Both the position numbers and the translations under genes were made by a program. The notes under the pieces are model-generated. The model saw nothing but the letters and a program-made list of their open reading frames with translations. It ran no database searches and was not told where the DNA came from. Positions 53,426 to 62,835 of a DNA stretch of 64,000 nt are shown here, piece by piece. The DNA is from Tistrella mobilis KA081020-065 (GTDB lineage: Bacteria; Pseudomonadota; Alphaproteobacteria; Tistrellales; Tistrellaceae), in the NCBI RefSeq assembly GCF_000264455.2, contig NC_017956.1:1781501-1845500 (forward strand). The letters run 5' to 3'. How positions within the stretch are numbered: the stretch's first letter is position 1; each line of letters opens with the position of its first letter.

Positions 53426-53670
53426 CCAACTGGATCGAGATCGTCAGCATCCTCGCCGCCGCGATGGCGGTGTCTTTCGGCGCCATCGGCCCCGCGCTCG
53501 GCGAAGGCCGGGCAGTGGCCGCCGCGATGGATGCCATCGCCCGCCAGCCCGAGGCGGCGCCCACCCTGTCGCGCACCCTGTTCGTCGGCCTCGCCATGAT
53601 CGAGACCATGGCGATCTACTGTCTGGTGATCGCGCTGCTGGTGCTGTTCGCCAATCCTTTCGTCGGCTGA
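53422..53670 (+). CDS. atpE: N-ATPase subunit c (rotor ring)
   Basis: This 82-residue two-helix hairpin has the loop motif ARQPEA (40-45). Ion-site residues are Glu28 in helix 1 (GPALGEGRA, where Na-type Ilyobacter c has Gln32) and Glu61-Thr62...Tyr66 in helix 2 (MIETMAIYCLVI). Two glutamates per protomer are typical of N-type c subunits. The ion could be Na+ or H+; the Burkholderia N-type c-ring was reported to be H+ specific with 17 subunits. The start overlaps the atpB stop. Confidence 0.95.
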   Translation: MTNWIEIVSILAAAMAVSFGAIGPALGEGRAVAAAMDAIARQPEAAPTLSRTLFVGLAMIETMAIYCLVIALLVLFANPFVG

Positions 53671-53683
53671 TCGGCCCCTCGCC

Positions 53684-54427
53684 ATGCATATCGACTGGTG
53701 GACGCTGGGCATCCAGGCGGTCAACGTCCTGGTTCTGATCTGGCTGCTCGGCCGCTTTCTGTTCAAGCCGGTGACGGCGATGATCGACCGGCGCCAGCAG
53801 GCGGCGCGGGCGATCCTCGGCGAAGCCGAGGCCGCGCGGCAGGCAGCCCTTGCCGAACGGGCGACCGCTGCCTCTGAACATGCGGCCCTGAAGGCCGGCC
53901 ATGCCGCTGCCGAGGCCGCGGCGGTTGCGGCGGCAGATCGGGCGGCGGCCGCCGTGATCGATGCGGCACAGGCCGAAGCTCTGCGGATCACGGCGCGGGC
54001 TACGGAAGCGGCCGATCGCGCGGCGGCGGCGCGCACCACGGAAGTCGAGGCCGCAGCCAGGACCCTCGCAGCAAGGATCGCTGCGCGCCTGCTGGATCGC
54101 CTGCCGGTCGGAGCGCGCCTCGACGGCTTCATCGACGGGTTCGCTCAAGCCCTGGACGGCCTGCCCGATGCGGTCAAACGACGCTTCACCGATGGCGGTG
54201 AAACGCTGGTCCTGCTTGCCGCCACCGAGGTGAGCGCGGCCACCCGTGCAACGCTCGAGGCGGCCATCGGCCGGGTGCTCGGTTCCGTCCCCCCGCTGGA
54301 GATCAGGGTCGAGCCCGCCCTGATCGCGGGCTTCGAGGCCGCAGCCGATCATGCCGTGGTCACCAACAGTTTCCGCGCCGATCTGGCGCAGATTGCCCGG
54401 GAGTTCGCGCGCGATGACCGCCAGTGA
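53684..54427 (+). CDS. atpF: N-ATPase subunit b with delta-like C-terminal domain
   Basis: This 247-residue peripheral-stalk protein has a membrane helix at residues 7-25 ([19 protein letters not shown]), [11 protein letters not shown], and a long Ala-rich coiled coil (about 40-140). Residues 173-243 ([20 protein letters not shown], then [15 protein letters not shown] and [16 protein letters not shown]) follow the pattern of the C-terminal domain of subunit delta. Ordinary b subunits are about 160 residues, and the operon has no atpH, so this domain probably replaces delta at the crown. It overlaps atpA by 14 bases. Confidence 0.9.
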   Translation: MHIDWWTLGIQAVNVLVLIWLLGRFLFKPVTAMIDRRQQAARAILGEAEAARQAALAERATAASEHAALKAGHAAAEAAAVAAADRAAAAVIDAAQAEALRITARATEAADRAAAARTTEVEAAARTLAARIAARLLDRLPVGARLDGFIDGFAQALDGLPDAVKRRFTDGGETLVLLAATEVSAATRATLEAAIGRVLGSVPPLEIRVEPALIAGFEAAADHAVVTNSFRADLAQIAREFARDDRQ

Positions 54428-55976
54428 TCCGATCGAGGAGGCAGCCAGGGCCGAGGCCGGCGTCTGGCTGGCCGATGGCGAGGCCCGGCTCGATCGCGCC
54501 CGGGTGGGGGCTGCCGCCGAAGCGGTCGGCCGGGTGGAGCGTATGGGTGACGGCATCGCCCTGGTCTCGGGCCTGCCCGATATCCGGCTGATGGAGCTGC
54601 TGGATATGGGCGAGGGCCGCCGCGCCTTCGCGCTCACCCTCGACACCGGACGGATCGGCGCGGTGATGATGGATGACGGCGCCGGCATCGCAGCCGGCAG
54701 CCCTGTGCGCGGCACCGGCCAGGTGGTGACGGTGCCGGTGGGCCCGGGCCTGCTGGGCCGGGTCGTCGATCCGCTGGGCAGGCCGCTGGACGGGGGCGGG
54801 GCGGTGAAGGCGACGGAAACCCTGCCGGTCGAACGCCCTGCACCGGCGATCATGGATCGCGATCTGGTCACCGAGCCGGTGGAGACCGGCCTGCTGGTGG
54901 TGGACGCCCTCTTCGCCCTGGGCCGCGGCCAGCGGGAGCTGATCGTGGGCGACCGTGCCACCGGCAAGACGGCGGTGGCGGTCGACACGATCATCAACCA
55001 GGCCCATAGCGACATGATCTGCGTCTATGTCGCGGTCGGCCAGCGTGCGTCGGCCGTGCGCCGGGTGATCGATGCGGTGAAGCGTTTCGGGGCGCCGGAA
55101 CGCACGGTGTTCGTGGTTGCCGGCGCAGGCGCGCCGGCCGGGCTGCAATGGATGGCACCCTTCGCCGGCATGACCATTGCCGAAGCGGTACGCGATGCCG
55201 GCGGCCATGCGCTGATCGTGATCGACGATCTGACCCGCCATGCCGCAACCCACCGCGAACTCGCTCTGCTCACACATGAGCCGCCGGGCCGTGAGGCCTA
55301 TCCGGGTGACGTCTTCTATCTGCATTCCCGCCTGTTGGAACGGGCCGCCAAGCTGTCACCGGAACTGGGCGGCGGCTCGCTGACCGCGCTGCCGATCGCG
55401 GAGACCGATGCCGGCAATCTTTCGGCCTATATCCCCACCAATCTGATCTCAATCACCGATGGCCAGATTGTTCTGGACCGCGGGTTGTTTGCGGCCGATC
55501 AGCGGCCGGCGGTGGATGTCGGCCTGTCGGTCAGCCGGGTGGGCGGCAAGACCCAGACCGCAGCCCTTCGCGGCGCGGTGGGCCGGCTGCGGCTGGACTA
55601 TGCCCAGTTCCTGGAACTGGAGATGTTCACCCGCTTCGGCCGCATGACCGACACCCGCGTGCGCGACCGCATTCGCCGCGGCGAGGCGATCCGGGCCTGG
55701 CTGCGCCAGCCGCGCTATGCGGCACTCCGCCCGATCGACGAGATCGCCGTGCTGGTGGGGCTGTCGGAAGGCGTCTTCGATGGTCTGTCGAAGGATCAGG
55801 TGGAGACCGTCCGGCCGCGGCTGGCGGCACATCTGGACGCGCATGCACCCGGTGCTGCCCGGGTCGTGGCGGCTGGCGGCAAGCTGGATGATGCCGCGCG
55901 GGCCGAACTGGTCGCGGCCCTGAAGGAGCTGACGGGTCATCTGCCGGCACTCGCTGCCACGGGGACAAACGGATGA
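54414..55976 (+). CDS. atpA: N-ATPase subunit alpha
   Basis: This 520-residue non-catalytic nucleotide-binding subunit has the P-loop GDRATGKT at 179-186, [15 protein letters not shown], and the alpha-type signature [15 protein letters not shown]. The start at 54414 ([10 protein letters not shown]) overlaps the atpF end and begins the usual N-terminal helix that would contact the delta-like domain. Its stop overlaps atpG (ATGA). Confidence 0.95.
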   Translation: MTASDPIEEAARAEAGVWLADGEARLDRARVGAAAEAVGRVERMGDGIALVSGLPDIRLMELLDMGEGRRAFALTLDTGRIGAVMMDDGAGIAAGSPVRGTGQVVTVPVGPGLLGRVVDPLGRPLDGGGAVKATETLPVERPAPAIMDRDLVTEPVETGLLVVDALFALGRGQRELIVGDRATGKTAVAVDTIINQAHSDMICVYVAVGQRASAVRRVIDAVKRFGAPERTVFVVAGAGAPAGLQWMAPFAGMTIAEAVRDAGGHALIVIDDLTRHAATHRELALLTHEPPGREAYPGDVFYLHSRLLERAAKLSPELGGGSLTALPIAETDAGNLSAYIPTNLISITDGQIVLDRGLFAADQRPAVDVGLSVSRVGGKTQTAALRGAVGRLRLDYAQFLELEMFTRFGRMTDTRVRDRIRRGEAIRAWLRQPRYAALRPIDEIAVLVGLSEGVFDGLSKDQVETVRPRLAAHLDAHAPGAARVVAAGGKLDDAARAELVAALKELTGHLPALAATGTNG

Positions 55977-56854
55977 GCGGCCGCCTCCACGACGTCGAAG
56001 CGCGGATCGGTACGGTCCGTCAGCTGGAGGCGATCGTGACCGCCATGCGCGGCATCGCGTCCGTCCGGGCGCGGGAGGCGCGCGAGCGTATACAGGCGGT
56101 CCGGGCCCATGCCGGCATCGTCGGGCGCGCAATCGGCGACGCGCTGGCGATGCAGGCGGGTGATGACCGGGGCGGGGCGCCACGGCGGGTGGTGCCGACG
56201 CGCACCGCTCTTCTGGTCGTCACACCCGATCAGGGCTTTGTTGGTGGTCTGCCCGACCGGCTGCTCGACCGGGCGATGGAGGTGGCCGGGTCGGCTCCGG
56301 TGGATCTGCTGATCGTGGGCGACCGCGGGCTGATGCTGGCCGGCGTGCGCGGGCTGGATGTGGCCTGGTCGGTGCCGATGTCGGCCCATGTGGATGACGT
56401 GCCGGCCCTTGCCGATCATGTTGCAGGCGCCGTCTATGACCGGCTCGACACCGGGCGGGTGCGGCAGCTGGCGGTGGTGCACGGTACGCCCTCGTCCGGC
56501 GGGGAGGGCAACACCGTCGAGATCATCCATCGCCAGCTGGTGCCGTTCGATTTCTCGCGTTTCCCGGTGTCGGGCCGGCGCGTGGCGCCGCTCATCACGC
56601 TGCCGCCTGCCGACCTGCTGGACGGGCTGGCCGCGGAATACGTCTTTGCCGAACTCTGCGAGGTGCTGCTGCTCGCCTATGCGGCCGAGAACACCGCCCG
56701 CATGACCGCGATGATCGCCGCCAAGACGGGGATCGAACGGCGGCGCGAGGATCTGACCAATCTCGCCCGCCGGATCCATCAGGACGAGATCACCGACGAG
56801 ATCATCGAACTCGCGACGGGCGGCATGGCTGTCGGACGCAACGGCGCCGGCTAG
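55973..56854 (+). CDS. atpG: N-ATPase subunit gamma
   Basis: This 293-residue shaft subunit has the N-terminal helix [33 protein letters not shown] and the C-terminal helix [42 protein letters not shown], seen in pieces. Between them lies a Rossmann-like middle that is more diverged than in F-type gamma. It is the last gene of the operon, completing the order atpDCQRBEFAG. Confidence 0.93.
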   Translation: MSGRLHDVEARIGTVRQLEAIVTAMRGIASVRAREARERIQAVRAHAGIVGRAIGDALAMQAGDDRGGAPRRVVPTRTALLVVTPDQGFVGGLPDRLLDRAMEVAGSAPVDLLIVGDRGLMLAGVRGLDVAWSVPMSAHVDDVPALADHVAGAVYDRLDTGRVRQLAVVHGTPSSGGEGNTVEIIHRQLVPFDFSRFPVSGRRVAPLITLPPADLLDGLAAEYVFAELCEVLLLAYAAENTARMTAMIAAKTGIERRREDLTNLARRIHQDEITDEIIELATGGMAVGRNGAG

Positions 56855-56866
56855 GATCGGGACGGG

Positions 56867-57154
56867 TCAGGATCGTGAGGGGCGGCTTGCCGGCCTGGTT
56901 TCGACCTGCCCCATCCAGGCGGTGACCCGCTCTTCCAGCCGGTCGACTTCGCGATCGAAGGCGGCGAGATCACGAACGCCGTCTTCGAGCCGCGTCTTGA
57001 GGGCCCGATAGGCATCGTGCAGCTCCTGCTGATCGCGCGACAGCGCTCCACCCTCATTGCCGTCGTCATGCAGTTTGCGGGTCTGCATTTCGAGCATCGC
57101 GCCCATATCCTGAAGCTTCTTGGCGATCTGGTCGTGGCTGCTGCTGGTATCCAT
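56867..57154 (-). CDS. Hypothetical small coiled-coil protein
   Basis: This 95-residue hydrophilic protein is rich in heptads (HDQIAKKLQDMGAMLEMQ; LHDAYRALKTRLEDGVRDLAAF; REVDRLEERVTAWM). I do not recognise a family. GGAGGA lies eight bases before the ATG at 57154, which supports it as a real gene. It converges with atpG across 12 bases and is divergent from nothing; the MFS gene behind it is on the same strand. No membrane segment or signal peptide is seen. Confidence 0.7.
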   Translation of the reverse strand: MDTSSSHDQIAKKLQDMGAMLEMQTRKLHDDGNEGGALSRDQQELHDAYRALKTRLEDGVRDLAAFDREVDRLEERVTAWMGQVETRPASRPSRS

Positions 57155-57268
57155 GGCGGTGGATCCTCCGACTGTGGCCATTGGCATCAGGACATCGGAC
57201 CGCATCTTTCGGGATGCCAGAGGGGGGCGCCGATGTCGCGCGGAAGACGCAGGACCGCCACGCTGCGC

Positions 57269-58492
57269 TCACTGCCCGCGCCGCATGCCCAGCGCCATCA
57301 CTCCGGCGGCCGTGAAGTTTCCCGTCATCGCCACCAGAATCGGCAGCAGATAGCTGCCCGAGGCGTCGTAGATATAGCCGGCGGCCGTGGGGCCAACCAG
57401 CGTGCCCACCGCCACGCAGGTATAGAGAATGCCGATGATGCCGCTGACATTGCGGCTGCCGAAGGCATCCATGACCACTGACGGAAGCACGGCGACCCAG
57501 CCGCCATAGAACACGCCATAGAGGAAGGCAAAAAGGCCGAGCGCCCAAAGGCTGGAGAACCCGGCCCAGATGATCAGCGATGCGCCCATGCCCACATACA
57601 TGCAGACCAGAGTCGTCCGCCGGCCCAGGCGGTCGGCGATTCCGCCGAGCATAAAGCGGCCGGCAGTGCTGCCGATACCGATCACCCCCAGAAGCAGGGC
57701 TGCGGTCGCCGGTGCCGTGCCGCGATCCGTGGCGTAGGGGACGAGATGGACGAAGGGCACGAAAACGCCGAAGGCCGAGATGGTGCCCGACAGATAGAGC
57801 TGAAAGAAGGCACGCGAGCGCAGGGCCTCGGCAACCGACATGCCTGGCGCCGGACCGGTTCCCTGAACCGCGACGGCAGCGCCGCCATCCGGTGCAAGCC
57901 CGCGATGGCGTGGATCCGCCTCCAGGAGCAGAGCCATCCCGGCGCCGAGGACAATCGCCGCCACACCCATCACCACCCAGGCTGTTCGCCAGCCCAGTGC
58001 CTCGATCGCCAGAGACGCCGCCGGTGGAACCACCAGGGTACCGACGCCGATGCCAGCCACGGCGAGGCCCGATGCGAAGGCGCGTTTGCGGGTGAACCAG
58101 CGCTGGACACAGGCGATCGCAGGAACATAGGAACAGCCGACGCCCAGGCCGACACCCAGCCCGTAAGCGATATAGACCTGGTTCATGGATGTCGCCTGTG
58201 CCGCCAGAATCATGCCCAGACCGACGAAGACCATGCCGGCAAGGGTGATCGGTCGTGCCCCCCAACGATCCGCAATCGGTCCGGTGATGAGGCCAAGGGC
58301 GAAATACAGAAAACCCGCCAGGGAGAAGATCAGCGAGACCTCCCCGCGAGAGGCACCGAACGTGCCCTGCAGCGGGTCGACGAAGGCACTGAAACTGTAG
58401 GCAGCTCCAAAGCCGATAAACATCACGGCAAAGGCTGCAGCAACCACGAACCAGCCGTGGAAGACCGGAGATGCGGGGGATGTGGTGGTCAT
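57269..58492 (-). CDS. MFS transporter, oxalate/formate antiporter or monocarboxylate-porter type
   Basis: This 407-residue carrier has twelve predicted helices. The N-terminus reads FHGWFVVAAAFAVMFIGFGAAYSFSAFVDPL and the loop 2-3 motif is GPIADRWGARP, both typical of the OFA/monocarboxylate porter branch. A second copy of the motif, GGIADRLGRR, starts the C-terminal half. The ATG at 58492 was chosen because the helix pattern starts 10 residues later; the longer frame is unlikely. The substrate is probably a small carboxylate, unproven. It is divergent from the TfoX-like gene across about 290 bases. Confidence 0.88.
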   Translation of the reverse strand: MTTTSPASPVFHGWFVVAAAFAVMFIGFGAAYSFSAFVDPLQGTFGASRGEVSLIFSLAGFLYFALGLITGPIADRWGARPITLAGMVFVGLGMILAAQATSMNQVYIAYGLGVGLGVGCSYVPAIACVQRWFTRKRAFASGLAVAGIGVGTLVVPPAASLAIEALGWRTAWVVMGVAAIVLGAGMALLLEADPRHRGLAPDGGAAVAVQGTGPAPGMSVAEALRSRAFFQLYLSGTISAFGVFVPFVHLVPYATDRGTAPATAALLLGVIGIGSTAGRFMLGGIADRLGRRTTLVCMYVGMGASLIIWAGFSSLWALGLFAFLYGVFYGGWVAVLPSVVMDAFGSRNVSGIIGILYTCVAVGTLVGPTAAGYIYDASGSYLLPILVAMTGNFTAAGVMALGMRRGQ

Positions 58493-58782
58493 GGGGAGCC
58501 CGGACGCCTTGATCTTGTTCTTCTGAGGAGGGGACGAGGGGTCATCCGACCCGAAGGTCTTCTGCATACCCTGCGGTAGATTCCCACCGAAGTCATCTTC
58601 TTCCGTCAGCGGCCACATGCTGCAACAATTATCGGCCTTTGAAAAAGAAAAATTATCTGACCGCGTAATCCAGAGAGACGAGGACAAAATAAGAACATCC
58701 TCAGATACAATACGTCACCCAATCTGCCCCCAAAAGAAGAGCTTAAGCGTCTGCGGGGCAGCCATAACGCAGGAGACCGGTC
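58493..58782. other. Divergent promoter region between the MFS and TfoX-like genes
   Basis: No gene is seen in these 290 bases. The stretch 58620-58740 is notably AT-richer than its surroundings and should contain both promoters; I could not fix hexamers with good spacing. Confidence 0.4.
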
Positions 58783-59175
58783 ATGAGCAGCAGTGCGGAA
58801 GCCCGCGAACAGGCGCTGGAGGTGGCGGAACGGTTGGGCACGCTGGGCCCGGTGGTCGTGAAGCGCATGTTCAGCGGGGCAGGGCTGTCCATCGACGGTG
58901 TGAACTTTGCGTTCGTGATCGGTGGTACCCTCTATTTGAGGGTCGACGACCAGAGTCGGCCCGAATACGAGGCCATGGGGCTGGAGCCGTTCCGCTATGA
59001 CCGGCCGGGACGAACGGTCACCGTCGGGTCGTATTACGAGGCGCCCGACGAGGTCTTCGACGATGACGAGGCGCTTTGCAGCCGCGCAAGGGCAGCCTGG
59101 CAGGCGGCGCTGACGGCATCGCGTGCCCGTCCTCCTAAAAAGCCCCGCACGCCCCGACGCAGGAAACCCGGATGA
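58783..59175 (+). CDS. TfoX/Sxy N-terminal domain protein
   Basis: This 130-residue protein has the TfoX N-terminal domain (VVVKRMFSGAGLSIDGVNFAFVIGGTLYLRVDD, in pieces, then EPFRYDRPGRTVTVGSYYEAPDEVFDDDE). It ends in a basic, Pro/Arg/Lys-rich tail. It lacks the TfoX C-terminal helix-hairpin domain. In gammaproteobacteria TfoX controls competence; in alphaproteobacteria these single-domain proteins are of unknown role. AGGAGA precedes the ATG. Confidence 0.87.
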   Translation: MSSSAEAREQALEVAERLGTLGPVVVKRMFSGAGLSIDGVNFAFVIGGTLYLRVDDQSRPEYEAMGLEPFRYDRPGRTVTVGSYYEAPDEVFDDDEALCSRARAAWQAALTASRARPPKKPRTPRRRKPG

Positions 59176-59278
59176 GGGCCGGAAAGCTGCGACCACTAGA
59201 CGCGCCCCGCTGCCATGAAGCTGCCACATGGCCGGGCTAGCATCCTGCAGATGCCCATTCGTGCAGGAGCTGAACGGT

Positions 59279-61225
59279 ATGGAGAAGACCGGGGTCGTCG
59301 ATGCGCTCGGCCAGGTGCAGCTGTTGCTGCCGGCCTGGATCACCACCGCCCTTGCGGCAAATGACCGGCTGAAGCTGTATCTGAGCATCCTGCAGGCCGC
59401 GCGACATCGGTCGACCGGGCCCGGCGCTGTCCCCGTAGACCTGACGCGGGAGGCGGCCGCGGCCGGCGTCGACGGCGCCTGGGCCAGCGAAGCCGTCGCA
59501 ACTGCAACGCCCGATGCCGACGGCGTACATCTGTCGGATCTGCCCCGGCTCCGGCAGTTGCTGGCCCAGGACCTGAAGCTGATGGCCCGGCCGCTGATCG
59601 ATGGCGGCCATGATGAGGCAGGCACCTGGACCAGGCGGGTTGCGGCCTGGATGGCCCGGCTTGACGGGATGGAGGGCAACCGGCTGGAGGATATTGTGTT
59701 GACGGCGCTGACCGCCGGTCGCGATATCGCCCCCGACGGCTTCCATCCGCTGGTGATGGACCTGCACAAGAGCCTGAACCGGCTGGCAACGGAGCTGGCC
59801 GACGAGCAGATCGACGGCGCCCATGTCTGGGCCATTGCCGATGCTGACCGGCCGAGGATTGCCGCTTTCATGCGCGGGCTCAATCGCACCCGGCCGCTCA
59901 AATTTGATCATCCGGGCCTTGAGACGGCCGCGACCCGCGACGGGGAGCGGCTGCTGATCCAGAACGACATCGGCACCAATGACGCCCATGTGCTGGTCGT
60001 CCAGGTACAGGCCCTGCGCATCACCCTGACCTATTCCGACCTCCACCGGCAGCGCTTCGCCTTCTTTCAGGGACTGCTGGGCGCGATTGGCGCCGTCTGG
60101 TCGGACAGCGAGAGCCGCCGGACCCGCGGGCTGAATGCCGGCGAGGCCTATCACGTCGGCACGGCGATCTTCGACTGTGCCGACGAGACGGCATTGCACG
60201 GCACACTGGAAGGGCTGGGCGCACGGATCGTCTTCCTGATCGACTGGAACCGGGCCCGCAAACGACTGGCCCCCTTCGTGTCGAAGCTCGACGCGATCGC
60301 CGTCCTCACCGACGCGGCAACGCGTGAGGCGGGGCACATGGCCTGGCTGGTGGCCGGCGGGCCCGATCTGGTCCATGGCGCGATGCAGGCGGTGGGGCCT
60401 GAATATTTCCGCATCGGCGACCGGCTGGACGAGGTCATGGGCCGTACCGCCGCGATGGCCTTTCTGGTCGAGTTGATGGTGCGGGCGAAAGAGGCCCTGC
60501 TGCGCAATCAGCCGGCCGGGGTGGTGGCAGATGATGCCCGGGTGATGCTGCTGGCGCATCTGCGCCACCAGGTCAGCGAGTTCGAGGCGCTGGCCGACCA
60601 TGCCGGCTTCTGCCATGCCCTCGCCGAAGGTGTGCGGGACGGGCTGATCCATGGCCTTGAGCACGATGTTGCCGCCGCAACCGCTTTTGCCGACCGCGCC
60701 AAGACCTGGGAACGTCAGGCAGACGAACTGGTCATGCGGTTGCGCGAACAGGCAGATCGCCAGCCCCATCGTCTGCCGATGCTGCGGCTGATCGAACGGG
60801 CCGATGATGTCGCCGATGCGCTGGAAGAGGCAGCTTTCCTGCTGTCGGTGATCGCCGAGGGCCACGACCTGGGCTGGACGTCCGAGGTCCGCGAGGTGCT
60901 GCGACGCCTGGCTGAGACCACGTTCACCGCGGCCGAGGATCATGTCCGCGCTCTGGCGATTGCACGCAGCCTTGGGCCTGATGGTACGGCAGACGATCAT
61001 GAAGAGCTGGTGGCGGTCCTCTGGCGGATCGTCGGGGCCGAACGCGCCGCCGATCAGCTGTTGCGCGACGTCCGCCGCGTGCTTGCCCGGCACCTGACCG
61101 ATGCGGCGTCTCTCAATCTCGCCACCGATTTCGCTGCCGCATTGGAACTGGCGACCGACGCCCTGCTGGTCACCGGCTACGGGCTGCGCGACCTCGCCTT
61201 CAGCCGCATGGGAGCCGGAGCATGA
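59279..61225 (+). CDS. Uncharacterised protein with C-terminal PhoU/DUF47-like helical region
   Basis: This 648-residue soluble protein contains no signal peptide or membrane helix. The first 430 residues match no family I recognise; they include RPLKFDHPGLETAATRDG, LLIQNDIGTNDAHVLV and FFQGLLGAIGAVW. The last 220 residues are helical with charged repeats typical of PhoU/DUF47 bundles (KTWERQADELVMRLREQADRQ, MLRLIERADDVADALEEAAFLLSVI). The ATG at 59279 has AGGAGC upstream. Its stop overlaps the start of the PPDK-like gene (ATGA), so the two proteins are made together and probably act together. Function is unknown; phosphate or phosphotransfer control is inferred. Confidence 0.75.
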   Translation: MEKTGVVDALGQVQLLLPAWITTALAANDRLKLYLSILQAARHRSTGPGAVPVDLTREAAAAGVDGAWASEAVATATPDADGVHLSDLPRLRQLLAQDLKLMARPLIDGGHDEAGTWTRRVAAWMARLDGMEGNRLEDIVLTALTAGRDIAPDGFHPLVMDLHKSLNRLATELADEQIDGAHVWAIADADRPRIAAFMRGLNRTRPLKFDHPGLETAATRDGERLLIQNDIGTNDAHVLVVQVQALRITLTYSDLHRQRFAFFQGLLGAIGAVWSDSESRRTRGLNAGEAYHVGTAIFDCADETALHGTLEGLGARIVFLIDWNRARKRLAPFVSKLDAIAVLTDAATREAGHMAWLVAGGPDLVHGAMQAVGPEYFRIGDRLDEVMGRTAAMAFLVELMVRAKEALLRNQPAGVVADDARVMLLAHLRHQVSEFEALADHAGFCHALAEGVRDGLIHGLEHDVAAATAFADRAKTWERQADELVMRLREQADRQPHRLPMLRLIERADDVADALEEAAFLLSVIAEGHDLGWTSEVREVLRRLAETTFTAAEDHVRALAIARSLGPDGTADDHEELVAVLWRIVGAERAADQLLRDVRRVLARHLTDAASLNLATDFAAALELATDALLVTGYGLRDLAFSRMGAGA

Positions 61226-62835
61226 CGCGCCAGAATGTGAAGAGCGAGGGCATGGCAGGGCTTGCGACCACCATCCCCGTCATCCTGCCGGGGGCCGCCC
61301 TGGCCGAAAATACGAGCGCCGCGAGCCTCGGCAACAAGGCCTTTAATCTGGCCCGGATGGCGGCGCTGGGCCTGCCGGTTCCGCCGGGTTTCGTGATCGG
61401 TACGGCCTGGTGCGCGCGGGCGGAAGAGGTCGGCCCGGCCCTGTGGCGCCCCGCGCTTGAGCGCCTGGAGGAAGCGACGGGCCGCAGGCTTGGGGATCCC
61501 CGCCGGCCTTTGCTGCTGTCGGTGCGCTCCGGTGCACCGGTCTCTATGCCGGGCATGATGGAGACCCTGCTCAATATCGGGCTCTCCGACGCAACCGTTG
61601 ACGGCATGCTTCGGCTGACCGGCCATCCGCGGCTCGTCTGGGATGCCTATCGCCGGCTGGTGGCGGGGTTCGGTGAAGTGGTGGCGGGTATCGATCCCGC
61701 CGCCTTCGATGCCGATCTGGATGCGATCCGCGGCTCGGTGCCCGAGCGGGCGCTGGATTTCGATGCGCTGCGCAGGCTGACCCGCCGCCATCTGGACACC
61801 TATGCCCGCACCGCCGGCACGGCCTTCCCGCAGGATCCTGCCGACCAGCTTCAGGCCGCAATCCAGGCCGTGTTCCGGTCCTGGCAGGCGCCCAAGGCAC
61901 GGTCCTGGCGGGCACTGCATGCGATCGCCGACAGCATGGGCACAGCGGTCACCGTGCAACAGATGGTGTTCGGCAATGCCGGCGGACTCTCGGGCGCCGG
62001 CGTCGGGTTCACTCGCGATCCCACCACCGGCGTGCCCGGTCTCTGGGTGGATTTCCTGTTCAATGCCCAGGGCGAGGATGTCGTCGCCGGTCGCCGCTCG
62101 GCCGAGGGACATGAGGCGTTGTCTGCTGCGGCGCCGCATCTTTGGGCGGAACTGGTGGCGTCGGCGGCCCGGTTGGAACAGACTTTCGGCGACATGCAGG
62201 ACATCGAATTCACGATCGAGAACGGCCGCCTGTTCCTGCTCCAGACTCGCGACGGCAAGCGCACACCGCTCGCCGCCGCACGCATCGCGCTCGATCTGCT
62301 GGACGAAGGGCTGATCGATGCCCGCACCGCCCGCGACCGCCTGCGGTCCCTCGACCGGGCGAGCCTCGCCGAGCGGGTGATCGCCACGGCCGACGGAACT
62401 GTGGCCGAACCGCTTGCCCGCGCGGCCAGCGCATCCGCCGGGGTGGCGAGCGGGCCCATCGCCCTCGACGAAGCCCAGGTCGAGGCAGCGCGCGCCCGCG
62501 GCGAGACACCCATTCTGGTTCGCCGGGACGCGGAAACCCGGGATGTGGCCGCACTCGACCGCGCCGCCGGGCTGCTCACCATGCGCGGCGCCCGAACATC
62601 CCATGCGGCCGTGGTAGCCCGGCAGCTCGGCAAGGTCTGTCTGGTCGGTTGTGGAGAGCTGACGATTGACGAGGCCGCCGGGCGGGTGATGATCGGTGGT
62701 CGGATCTTCGGGACCGGCAGCCGGATCACGCTGGACGGCAATACCGGCGCGGTTCATGCCGGTGCGCTGGAGGTGGTGACCCGCGAGCCCCAGGATCTCC
62801 TGACCCGCATGGCGACGGTGCTAGCCCCGGACTGA
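61222..62835 (+). CDS. Pyruvate-phosphate-dikinase-like protein lacking the PEP/pyruvate domain
   Basis: This 537-residue protein has the PPDK ATP-grasp domain: SLGNKAFNLARMAALGLPVPPGF (35-57), SVRSGAPVSMPGMMETLLNIGL (100-121), GVGFTRDPTTG (260-270) and DIEFTIENGRLFLLQTRDGKRT (327-348), in pieces. It also has the phosphohistidine swivel domain with GARTSHAAVVARQLGK (catalytic His461). Full PPDK continues for another 350 residues with the PEP/pyruvate barrel, which is absent here; the frame ends at a normal stop. It could autophosphorylate from ATP and pass phosphate to another acceptor, perhaps the upstream PhoU-like partner. It converges with the ABC permease gene and overlaps it by 15 bases. 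Confidence 0.88.
   Translation: MTRQNVKSEGMAGLATTIPVILPGAALAENTSAASLGNKAFNLARMAALGLPVPPGFVIGTAWCARAEEVGPALWRPALERLEEATGRRLGDPRRPLLLSVRSGAPVSMPGMMETLLNIGLSDATVDGMLRLTGHPRLVWDAYRRLVAGFGEVVAGIDPAAFDADLDAIRGSVPERALDFDALRRLTRRHLDTYARTAGTAFPQDPADQLQAAIQAVFRSWQAPKARSWRALHAIADSMGTAVTVQQMVFGNAGGLSGAGVGFTRDPTTGVPGLWVDFLFNAQGEDVVAGRRSAEGHEALSAAAPHLWAELVASAARLEQTFGDMQDIEFTIENGRLFLLQTRDGKRTPLAAARIALDLLDEGLIDARTARDRLRSLDRASLAERVIATADGTVAEPLARAASASAGVASGPIALDEAQVEAARARGETPILVRRDAETRDVAALDRAAGLLTMRGARTSHAAVVARQLGKVCLVGCGELTIDEAAGRVMIGGRIFGTGSRITLDGNTGAVHAGALEVVTREPQDLLTRMATVLAPD

Noticed and set aside
57066-58265. A 399-codon minus-strand frame overlapping the MFS gene
   Set aside because: It is a frame-shifted reading of the MFS gene with Gly/Arg-rich, low-complexity product.
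59237-61093. A 618-codon minus-strand frame opposite the PhoU-like gene
   Set aside because: I considered this because the plus-strand product is unknown. The plus frame has a Shine-Dalgarno, couples to the PPDK-like gene and has PhoU-like helices; the minus frame is His/Gln/Pro-rich without structure.
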